Below, in pieces: positions 14,780 through 24,199 of a stretch of DNA of 64,000 bases. The notes under the pieces were generated by a model. That model was not told where the DNA came from, ran no database searches, and saw only the letters and a program-made list of their open reading frames with translations. The DNA is taken from assembly GCA_034620365.1 (NCBI GenBank), contig JAQGEQ010000192.1, forward strand, positions 4,397,001-4,461,000, given 5' to 3'. Made by a program: the position numbers and the translations under genes. The stretch comes from Pegea sp. RAD2-039 (Eukaryota > Chordata > Thaliacea > Salpida > Salpidae). How positions within the stretch are numbered: position 1 is the first letter of the stretch; each line of letters starts with the position of its first letter.

Positions 14780-15350
14780 AATAATGACTTGTCTTGGCTT
14801 TGTAGGACTATGCTGAATGTGCTTCAGAAATGATGTCAAAAACACAGTGAAATGAAAAAAACTAAACGTTTTTAGGGTTTCTTCCTTTTTTATGCTGATT
14901 TTCTTCTCTATTCTTCTATTGTTTGTGGAGTAGAGCATTTGGAGTTGCAATGTCTTCTCTTTTGCTGGTATCGATGTAAGTGATTTCATATCACGCTGGC
15001 ATATATCTTTAAAACGAAGGCAAGGACGGTCGATGCTACGTTTGCCTTATGAAAGCCTTTTATACAACAGTTTTTTGGGGATCCGTCCGTCTTCCATCCG
15101 ACGTATGTGACCGAGCCATCGAAGCCTGTTCTAGCTTTGTATATTGTACATTTTTGTTAATTCGATACGCCTTAGGATTTTCTCGTCAGAGCTCTTTTGC
15201 TGCCATTTAATACGTAGGATACGACGAAGACAACGAATATAAAATGGGTTGAGTTTATTTTCGTTAGCCTTCGACAAAGTCTAAGTTTTGCTCGCGTACA
15301 ATAGCGTACTGCAGACGAAGGCTCTGTGGTTTTGACCAATAACTCATTAA
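14780..15350 (-). mobile_element. 3' fragment of an RTE/craniin-type LINE, minus copy
   Basis: Minus-strand translation gives, in order, an SLRLQYAIV-like block, MAAKELSDEKILRRIEL, then NRLRWLGHIRRMEDGRIPKK, GKRSIDRPCLRFKDICQRD and a Lys/Glu-rich tail. This is the standard C-terminus of the family. A few stops interrupt it (for example before NRLRW and before GKRS). It preserves more of the element than the plus copy at 12110-12480: about 200 bases further toward the 5' side and a segment missing there. Confidence 0.85.
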
Positions 15351-16526
15351 TATAGGATAGTTTTATTAGGATAATATTAAAAGAATGTTTTAAAAAAAGC
15401 AGTTTGATATTTTTTGAATTATTATTTTATTTATATCGAAACAGTATACAAAACTGCCAATAAAGGTATGATTTTTTATTTAAATATAAAATTTTTTTTA
15501 ATTTCTCGAAAGTAGTGCGTAAAAATCATCATAAAATAATCTCAATATTATCGAAATTTTTAATATAAACATTTTGTAGTTTGTAACTTTTTTTTGTTAA
15601 ATTAGCCAATAACTGGCGGCCAAATGTCTAACAGTATGACGTATACTGCGTGGGCGAATTTAATTGGTTCCTGATTAAATGACGACGACCAGTCACGCTT
15701 GACTGCTCATTATCGGCCAGCATAAGGTCCTGAGCTAAAGACACGTTTTACTATAGTCAGCTGACTTGTATTCTGATCAGCAAATTTGTTTTGTTAGTAG
15801 TTACTCATCGTATCTGTAGACCATCCTTCATTCTGCATAAAAATAATTTATGATTTGTTTAATGCTACCGATTTTAAAAGTTTACTTTAGAAGCTTTGAG
15901 TACCATCTAGTATTAACTTTGAAGTTTTTATGCAAGTTTATCTTTTAGATAGATCTCTGGTTCTTAGATTTTATAAAAAAAACTGAAATTTTATTCAATT
16001 GTTATGAAAAAAATTTTCATGGTTTTTTATTGATAATAATATTAATTGCTGTTTACACTTGAAAATTATGTTGATATTTTGAGTCTTGTTGTACATGTAA
16101 TAATATTAATAGCAAAATTAGAATATTTTCAATAAAATATAAAAAGATTATTATTCTATATTGTAAAGTTTGGTAAAAAAAAAATTAGAATTAAAGTTAG
16201 ATCGATTTGAAGTTCATCTTCAATTTAATTTTTATTGTTTGAAAAATACAATAACAAGTGATGAAAAATTTCTGATTTTGATTCAATTTGATTCAATGAT
16301 TCCGTCTAATTGATTTATTTGATAGTTTAAAGTTAATCAAATCAGCTAATAAATGGTTTTATTCTATTATATATTGAATATAGGTGTCAAGTTTAACTTG
16401 TAGCTAGAAATAGACCTTGCATTTTTTGTTATGTTTTAGATTTATAAATATTTAAATTTAATTTTATTTTCACAGTTTAGTTTAGAATCAGACTCTTACT
16501 AGTTAGGAACATTTTAAAAAAACATA
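15351..16526. other. GRP94 promoter and 5' UTR region
   Basis: A locally G+C-richer block (15600-15790) with a CCAAT box, a TGACGTAT site and the ER-stress element lies 740-930 bases before the ATG. It is followed by A+T-rich sequence. A polypyrimidine tract ending in CACAG at 16475 suggests a 5' UTR intron whose second exon begins at 16476, which would place transcription start near 15700-15800. I could not fix its donor. Confidence 0.5.
15649..15667 (-). promoter_or_regulatory. ER stress response element (ERSE)
   Basis: On the minus strand this reads CCAAT, nine bases, CCACG, a perfect match to the ERSE consensus bound by NF-Y (CCAAT half) and ATF6/XBP1 (CCACG half). In mammals the element controls GRP78 and GRP94 and works in both orientations. 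It is upstream of the GRP94 homologue and inside the only G+C-rich block there. Function is inferred. Confidence 0.72.
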
Positions 16527-19500
16527 ATGTCAAAAAACTTTTGGATTTTGACATTATTTGTTGGATGTCTTCTTTTAAGTAAGTTTATTAATTTTATAAA
16601 TGAAAAATATATAATTATAAATACTTTTTCTAAATTTTCCACTTAATTATCCTTTCAATAATGATTTTGAATTTTAATTAACAGATACTGGATCAGTTAG
16701 ATCAGAAGAAGAAGAGGATTCAACTGCGTCTAATGAAGATCCAGTTGTTGAAGAAGATATTGGAAAAGCATCTCATGGCTCTAAAACTGATGATGAAGTC
16801 ATTCAAAGGTTTTGATTTAAACTTTTTATTGGAAGTTTTTTTTTTCAAATTTTTTATAATGTAGATTTATTGAAGAAACTTATACAGTTATCTAGCTAAA
16901 ATAACTTGTAATCTGACAGGGAAGAAGAAGCTGTTCATATAGATGGATTGAGTCCTAAAGAAGTCAAACAACTACGTGAGCAGTCAGAGAAACATGTCTT
17001 TCAAGCTGAAGTTAACAGAATGATGAAATTGATTATCAATTCTCTTTATAAAAACAAAGAAGTTCGTATCAACTTTATCACCATGAATAAATATTTGAAA
17101 TAAGTATAGATAGATAAATATATATGATCAAGTCAAGCTTTTCCTAATTGCTCTTTCATGTTTTATTTTTGTAGATCTTTTTGAGAGAGTTGATCTCAAA
17201 TGCTTCCGATGCATTGGATAAAATCAGATTAACTTCACTTACTGATAAAGATATTTTAGGTGACACTGAAGAACTATCTATTAAAGTTAAGGTATGCAGG
17301 ATACAGCAACATCCTTTAATTGTAAATTGATGAATGGTTATTTGAAGGTCGACAAAGAAAACAACGTACTTCATGTAACTGATACTGGTATTGGTATGAC
17401 CAAAGCAGATTTAGTTAAAAATCTTGGTACTATTGCTAAATCTGGCACAAGTGATTTCTTTGAACAAATGTCACAAGCTTCATCAGAAGATTCTGTCTCT
17501 GATTTGATTGGTCAATTTGGTGTTGGATTTTATTCGTCATTTTTGGGTGAGAACTTCAGAACAATTTAGAAATTGAAGAAATCTGAAGCTAGCAAATTGT
17601 CTAAATGAATCTTTTACAAATATAGTTGCTGATAAGGTGATTGTTACATCCAAAAACAATAAAGATCCCAAACAACACATCTGGGAATCCGACTCAGAGT
17701 CCTTCTCTGTAGTTGAAGATCCTCGTGGAGTAACTCTTGGACGTGGAACAACAGTTTCTCTGTATCTAAAAGAAGAGGCACTTGATTATTTGGAAACTAA
17801 CACTGTTAAGGATCTGGTGAGTAAATACTCTCATGAAGTTGACTTTTTGTTTCATGTGATTTTTACAGGTTCAAAAATACTCACAATTTATCAACTTCCC
17901 TATTTACTTGTGGACCGAAAAAACTGTGAAAGAAGAAGTTCCAATTGAAGAAGGCGAGGAAGAAGAAAGTCCAGTTGAGGATACTGAAGACAAACCTGAT
18001 GATGATGAAGCTGAAGTACGTTCCCATCTTCTAATTACTCCAAATTAAAATGGTTTCTTAAAAGGTTGAAGATGAAACTGATGAAGAAAAGAAACCCAAA
18101 ACTAAAACTGTCGAGAAAACTGTGCAAGATTGGGAATTGTTGAATGAGACCAAGCCTGTTTGGCAACGACCAGCCAAAGAAATTACTGACAAAGAATACA
18201 GCGAGTTTTACAAATCTATTTCAAAGGTAAAAAACTTTACAAAAAATTTGAAGATTTTTGAAGTTCAAATAATTTTATGAAATATTTTCAAGATTAACTA
18301 AAATTTTTATTTCAGTTTTTTTATCAATAAAATTATTGTGTCTACTATTAGAAATTCTTGCCAAATTTCATTTGATGAAATCACTAAATCCTATTCTTGT
18401 TGATATTAAATATTATAAAAGCATCAGGATTCTTCTTCTCATATCAGGATTCCACTGACCCAATTGCCAAAACTCATTTCGTTGCTGAAGGAGAGGTTTC
18501 CTTCAAATCAATTCTTTTCATTCCAGCTACAGCTCCTTCAGGAATGTTTAATGATTATGGAGGCAAAAAAGCCGATGCCATCAAGGTCAAGAAAGCATGC
18601 TGACGACTTTGTGCATGTTTTCACCATCTGCATGACATATTTTGTGATAATCAATCTTTGCATGCTCATTTCTAACCCCGTTTTCTTTTCTTTGCTTTGC
18701 TGCATGTTTGCAAGGATTTAAACACACCTCTTGGTCACATTCACTTCTCTGCCGAAGGTGAAATCTCCTTCAAAGGCATTCTATTTGCACCTGATTCACC
18801 CCCTAAAGCCATGTACGATTCAGACACTGGCAAAAAAGTCGACCATGTCAAGGTACAATTTATATCAGTGAAATAACAAGGATGTAAAAATATTCAAACT
18901 TTTATCTGCAACTTCCCAAAAAGACCTAATCTGTTTTTCTTCATTTTTCTCAGCTATTCTGTTAATGATTTACTTTTGATATTATTTTGTTGAAAGCTTT
19001 ATGTGAGGCGCGTATTTATCACTGATGATATGAGAGAGATGTTGCCAAGTTATCTGAATTTTATTTACGGTGTGGTGAGTGCGTAGACAACGCACAAGTA
19101 GCTTCTGCATGTGTGCTTATTAGTGCTTTCTTTGCATGAAGTGTTTTTATCGAAGATAAAACAGGATAATTATTCTTAGTTTCGTCTTGTAGATGTACGT
19201 TCGACGTGTATTCATTACAGACGATTTCCAAGACATGATGCCTAAATACTTGCAATTTGTTCGTGGTGTAGTAAGTATTCATTCAAATCATTTTCTTAAG
19301 TTAAAGATGTGATGACTTCAGTGATGGTTCTCGAAAAATGTTGAGTTGAAGTAGTTAGTTTAGATGATGTTTGAAATCTCAAATTTTAACATCTTTAGCT
19401 TGAATTCGTTTTTCATTATTAGAAATGATGAAATAGCTGATAAAAAAGAACTACATTTTTACAGAAGCTAAGTGATTGATATTTTCATCCAGGTCGACAG

Positions 19501-21430
19501 CGATGATCTTCCATTAAATGTGTCTCGTGAAACTCTTCAACAACATAAGCTGTTGAAAGTCATCAAGAAGAAGTTAGTTCGCAAAGCGCTTGATATGATT
19601 AAGAAGATCGACTCAGAGGCTTACATGGAGAAGTTCTGGAAACAATTCGGCACCAAGTAAGCTGACATCGTCTTGGATGTTACTTGAAAGATGTCGATCT
19701 GTTCAGTATCAAACTTGGAGTGATTGAAGATCATAGCAATCGAACCAGACTTGCCAAATTACTTCGTTTCTTTACATCTAATCATCCAACAGATCAAACT
19801 AGTCTTGAAGATTATGTTGAACGTATGAAAGAGAAGCAAGAGAAGATTTATTTCTGTGCCGGAAATGGACGCGAAGAGGTCGATATTAAAACTTTATTTA
19901 CTGCTAGCAGTTTCTGAAGTGAGGTGTTCTTAGGTCGAAAACTCCCCATTCCTTGAAAGATTACTTAAAAAAGGATATGAAGTCCTCTACTTGACTGAGC
20001 CAGTTGATGAATACACTATCCAAGCTCTTCCTGAGTTTGATGGTAAACGATTCCAAAATGTGGCCAAGGAAGGTTTAGATATTGATCAAGGTGATAAAGC
20101 CAAAGAGCGTAAAGAAGCTCTTGAAAAAGAGTTTGAACCTCTTGCTAAATGGCTCAAAGAAAGTGCTTTAAAAGACAAGGTAAAGTTGATAGTTAGTTGT
20201 TTCAATCATCAATTGATTATTTGTAGATTGAAAAAGCTGTAATAACTGAACGTCTCACTGAAACTCCATGCGCTCTTGTTGCCAGTCAATACGGATGGTA
20301 AAACTGACTTGTTGATTTCTGTTGTAAAAATGGTAATCATGTAACTGGTAGTTTATCCGACATTAAAGGCCCAGTTCTGTTTAAATGTAGTCACTTTGTA
20401 AACATATTTTATGATAATAGGTCAGGAAATATGGAACGTATTATGAAAGCACAGGCTTATAAGTCTCAAGCTGATTCTTCTCAAAAGTAAGTACCACGAC
20501 TACTTTGTTTCAAGTTGTTTTTCTTTTGATAAGGTCAGGAAATTATGAACGATTACAGTCGTCACAACGTTATCAAAATCAGAAAAATACGTGAGTTACT
20601 ACACCAGTTATTGGTGTAGCAGTGGGAAGGGTCTATCACGTTTGATTTCCTCAATCAACAGCTTAATTTAGACCAGTCTACGACTCAATCAAACAATGAT
20701 TCAGTCTTAACTTGTAGAAAAGTTGTAGATGATTATAGATTAGTAACATAGGGCTAGTTACAAACGTTTCTCGAACAAAACGTTGTTGTAGTTTCAAGCA
20801 AACAATTTGCACTTTATCTAAACGTAAATATCTTTTCAGCTTCTACAGCAATCAGAAGAAAACTTTGGAATTAAACCCAAGGCATCCTCTGATCAAAACT
20901 CTTCTTTCAAAGATTGAGGTTCAATTTGAAACCGAATCTCATCCTAAATTAGAATCCTAATCTGATGACTTGCAGGCTGATGAAGAAGATGAGCAAGCTG
21001 CCAATATCGCCAAGGTTATGTTTGATACAGCTGTTCTTCGTTCTGGTTATCAACTTAAGGATCAAATGGACTTCTCCAAACGTATCATGACCATGTTGTA
21101 CTCGACCCTAAACATAGACCCAGATACACCAGTAAGTGGTCACATCTTTCAACTAGTTCCCTTTTCAATCACTGATTTTTAGATTGAAGCCGAACCCGAA
21201 GAGGAAGAAGAAGAGGCTGATGAAGACGAGGAAGAAGTTGATGCAGATGATGAAGATGATAATGATGAAGATTCAACTGAAACTCCAACTGAAGAAGCAA
21301 CTGAAGCTCCAACTGAAGAAGCAACTGAAGCTCCGACCGAAAAAGCTTCCGAAGAAGAGGTTTGTGTGATCTTCCTACTTTTCATCTGATTTTCATTTCA
21401 TATATTCTTCAGACTCACGATGAATTATAA
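16527..21430 (+). CDS. HSP90B1: Endoplasmin/GRP94 (ER HSP90) with three duplicated exon pairs
   Basis: The ER-lumenal HSP90 chaperone that folds secreted and membrane clients. Exons: 16527-16578, 16685-16808, 16920-17061, 17175-17291, 17348-17546, 17626-17816, 17869-18015, 18065-18226, then 9A/9B, 10A/10B, 19493-19656, 19707-19878, 19934-20179, 20227-20297, 15A/15B, 20840-20918, 20976-21131, 21183-21359 and 21413-21430. Taking one copy of each pair gives 832 residues (829 with 15B), close to 803 in human. Signal peptide at residues 1-17. The N-domain ATP site has [13 protein letters not shown] and [12 protein letters not shown]. An acidic charged linker is encoded by exons 7-8. The catalytic Arg loop [11 protein letters not shown] lies in exon 11, which is not duplicated. 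The tail is acidic with ATEAPTEE repeats and ends in THDEL, an HDEL-type retrieval signal where vertebrates use KDEL. Regulation: ERSE upstream, TGCATG clusters inside. Confidence 0.95.
18448..18585 (+). other. GRP94 exon 9A (canonical-like copy)
   Basis: 138 bases, phase 0 at both ends, residues 379-424. Encodes [19 protein letters not shown] and [13 protein letters not shown], close to human HFTAEGEVTFKSILFVPT. This is the start of the middle domain and includes the src-loop region of HSP90s. Acceptor TATCAG; weak donor GTCAAG. Confidence 0.9.
18595..18706 (+). promoter_or_regulatory. Cluster of RBFOX-type TGCATG motifs between exons 9A and 9B
   Basis: TGCATG occurs at 18612, 18629, 18659 and 18701, and AGCATG at 18594, all inside one 129-base intron. 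UGCAUG is the RBFOX family binding site, which usually promotes inclusion of an upstream exon and blocks a downstream one. The last copy overlaps the 3' splice-site region of 9B. I found none in the other long introns flanking the duplicated exons (8-9A, 9B-10A, 10B-11, 14-15A, 15B-16). Confidence 0.75.
18715..18852 (+). other. GRP94 exon 9B (diverged copy)
   Basis: Also exactly 138 bases and phase 0. Encodes [19 protein letters not shown] and [13 protein letters not shown]. By my count 22 of 46 residues match 9A. The structural core AEGE-x-SFK-x-ILF is kept and the loop after it differs. Acceptor GCAAG, with a TGCATG ending eight bases before the exon. Confidence 0.88.
18997..19074 (+). other. 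GRP94 exon 10A (diverged copy)
   Basis: 78 bases, phase 0, residues 425-450. Encodes [20 protein letters not shown] then NFIYGV. It matches 10B at 17 of 26 positions, with the differences in the second half. Acceptor GAAAG, strong donor GTGAGT. Confidence 0.88.
19106..19138 (+). promoter_or_regulatory. Two RBFOX-type TGCATG motifs between exons 10A and 10B
   Basis: TGCATG at 19106 and 19133 within the 118-base intron separating 10A from 10B, the second place where duplicated exons adjoin. Confidence 0.7.
19193..19270 (+). other. GRP94 exon 10B (canonical-like copy)
   Basis: 78 bases, phase 0. Encodes [20 protein letters not shown] then QFVRGV, close to human [19 protein letters not shown]. 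Acceptor TTGTAG, donor GTAAGT. Confidence 0.9.
20421..20486 (+). other. GRP94 exon 15A (canonical-like copy)
   Basis: 66 bases, entered and left after two codon bases. Encodes [20 protein letters not shown], where human has [13 protein letters not shown]. Met672 and Met676 correspond to the two methionines of the gp96 C-terminal client-binding segment. Acceptor AATAG, donor GTAAGT. Confidence 0.9.
20534..20590 (+). other. GRP94 exon 15B (diverged copy)
   Basis: 57 bases, same phases as 15A, beginning 47 bases after it. Encodes [18 protein letters not shown]. The two methionines become Tyr and Gln and the insert is three residues shorter. Acceptor GATAAG, donor GTGAGT. Including both 15A and 15B would also stay in frame. 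Confidence 0.86.
20599..20619 (+). promoter_or_regulatory. Hairpin just downstream of exon 15B donor
   Basis: CTACACCA and TGGTGTAG form a perfect eight-base-pair stem with loop GTTAT, starting eight bases after the GTGAGT donor begins at 20591. Position suggests an influence on 15B donor use. This is inference. Confidence 0.5.
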
Positions 21431-24191
21431 AACATCTGATGAAGATTCTTCTGTTTTCTTATGGATTCCATGATTTTTAGAAAATATTAGTCGCTCAGTA
21501 TTAATTGTATAATACACCACTGATTGTGGATCTCGTTTAACTGAATTAGAAGTGATACTTCTACTTCATGTAACAATTGAACTAATGTTGAATATCTATC
21601 AGTTTATTTTTTGATCTCATACTTATATAGGCTATCCTCTTTCATTTTGGGCTAATTGTTGTTTGTTGAAGCTTAAGAGCTCCCCAATTCATTTAATGGC
21701 TGTTGTCGGAATAATTTTGGTGTACTTTTGCATCTATTCAACATTAAAATCCTGAATAATGTAGCAGTTGTTCGTTGATTGATTTATTTCTGATGCTGAT
21801 CAAATGTTATGAAGTTGATATTCAAACAAGATTCGTAAAACTAGCAAGTTAGTTGATAACCAACTGCAATCAATTGCTGGTCATTTTCATCTATATGTTT
21901 TGTAGTTAATCTGAATATTTTATTTACTGAAAGTCTTTCAAAACGTTGGTTTCAAACAAATATTTTAGGTAAATTTTGAAATAGTCGGTGAAAGATTTTA
22001 TTAATTTATTTAATGCGTGGTTGTGAGTAACAAATTCAACAGCTCTTATGGCAGATAAAAACTAGATATTACGAGCAAAGATAACTGGAAGGTCGTAGAT
22101 GTTACAATTAATAAAACGTAAACTATGATTCAAAAATCGAATATGACAAAATAGAAGAAAGTGAAGAAACTGGTAGTTTTTGTATCAATTGTTAGAGAAA
22201 CTACTTGAATCATATTTTTTGAACAAAATCTTAAAAGATGTGATAGAAATTGATTTACAGATGGAATCGGGAAGTAAACTCCAAACCTTGATACCCTATT
22301 TAAGGGGGTTTATTGGATGTTTGAACTGTAGAAAATCTTGTCGAGTTTGTGTAGTGATTATCAAGCTTCCTAATTTAATGTATATATTTTAGTTATTAAT
22401 TTTTATGAAGTCCCCATGTAGGTAGACCATTAAACATCAAAATGACAATTATTTGAAGTTGCCTACACTTAACAAGAATTCCTTAATTGCCATAATAACT
22501 TAGAAAAACTCCAAACAAATAGAAAATGTTCAACAAATTAGTTGATATTTTTTGAGACTATTTGTCGAGTTACTTGTGCATCTTATTTATAAACCTAGCT
22601 AAGATATTTATTTGTTAAAATCCATGATTGTAATACCAACAACTATAAAGCTACGGAAGGTTTCTGGATTTATAAATGATTAAAAACTTGCAGTTATCCT
22701 AATTATAAAAGAATTCTCCTAATTCTCATTAGTTTAGAATTTATATGGATAGAAATGAGTTTAGCTAGGTTCTGTAAAATGATTATTTGGACAAGTAATT
22801 TGATTGATAAAAAATTGTTGAAGTTTTTATGAAATATTGTTAAAAATTCTAACTAATTGTAAAATATGGATAATCAAAAAAAAATCTTAGAAGAAATAGA
22901 TGCGTAATAAATTGACTTTGTTAAGATTATTGCTGAAAGGTAATTATTTATCATTAATGCTATTTGCTTAACGGGAACGTATTTTACAATTCAGATGTTA
23001 GAAAAATATTCAAACTATTAAGTTCAAGATTATCCACTTTATCAATATTTAGAACGATTGTTCCCAAAAGTAAAGTCTAAACCTTTTTGGTTGTGAATCT
23101 AAAAGACCTTGACTTTCTTGATGAAAAATTACATTAAAAAGGCACTTCATAGTTAATTTATTAATTCAATTTGTAAATTAAGAAAAAAAAATTAGTTGAA
23201 AATACTCATTAGCCTTAAGAGTTAAAGATTTATTGCTAAAAAACAACCAAAGAAACAAAAAAATAATAAATAATATTTGAGAAGTTTTCAAATTTACAAG
23301 AGTTTCTGCTTATTACTACTATTTTGTATTCACTAGTATGAGCTTTGGTCTCTTACTTAGTCCAAGTTTTAAAGCCTTTAAAACTGTCTAAGCATCAAAC
23401 TTTTTAATTATATAACAATTCAATAAATTATGATTTGACCCAAAATGTTTTTTACTGGAAATTTTTTGCTTAACATTTTATTATGTATTCTAATCTTAAA
23501 AAAATATATTTTGAACAACCATTTTTTCATCTAACTGCATAATTATAGAGTAAATTAAAAGGTGATTATAAGACTTTTGTTGGTTACCATCTATAAAAAT
23601 GTATTTGATTTTCCAAATGATGAATATGTCTAGGTTTAATTTATCCAAATATATGTTTGGCTTATTCAGCTTGAACTTAGGCTCAAATAAGTTTCAAATT
23701 TGAAAACAGTTCTAAAAAACTCAAAATATCTTGTGATAGAAAAATATAAATAAGGTGTTCTGACCAAACTGGAAATTTATGTTTAAAAGTATTTATTTGT
23801 ACAGAATTTTAAACGCTTATCTTATTTAAATTATGGTTTTGTGATACAATTATTCTAAAGTCGATTTTAATTTTCAGATTTTATCAAAATTCGTTTTTAA
23901 TTTAAACTAGAATTTTTGTGGTCTTCATAATTTCAAATATTTGGTTTAACATTCTTTAAAAAATCAAAACGAAGCTTATGCGTTTTTGATGGATTTTTAA
24001 GTAAGACAATTCAGTTGTTGTAAATTAAAAGCTTCAATTTTGATAAAACAAAAATTCTTTTGTAGTTCTAATATAAAAGAAATATTTAAAATCATCAATT
24101 AACACAATTTGTTCTGCAACATTAACGATTAACAAAACCTAAAAACGATCGATTAATAAGATTTACTTTTTTTATTTCACTCATTAAGTAG

Positions 24192-24199
24192 TGACGTCA
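24192..24199. promoter_or_regulatory. Palindromic CRE (TGACGTCA)
   Basis: A full CREB/ATF consensus palindrome in the desert, followed 70 bases on by a TGACGTGG half-site-like sequence near 24267. Stands out in sequence this A+T-rich. Target gene unknown. Confidence 0.4.

Larger units (their letters stand above)
12118..15148. repeat. Inverted repeat pair enclosing the UPF0728 gene
   Basis: About 280 bases at 12118-12410 reappear in reverse complement at about 14860-15148. Shared long runs include GGATCCCCAAAAAACTG and AAACGTAGCATCGACCGTCC. The two arms are fragments of the same LINE in opposite orientation with about 2.5 kb between them. They are clearly diverged (many substitutions and one gap of about 24 bases), so the pair is not recent. 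Confidence 0.85.

Noticed and set aside
18427-18447. Alternative upstream acceptor (gcatcag) before exon 9A
   Set aside because: Using it would add 20 bases and break the frame.
20487-20533. Idea that the 47-base intron between 15A and 15B is too short to splice and so enforces exclusivity
   Set aside because: The constitutive intron 20180-20226 in the same gene is also 47 bases, so this length is spliceable here.
21179-21385. Ser/Ala-rich minus-strand ORF
   Set aside because: Antisense shadow of the acidic GRP94 tail.
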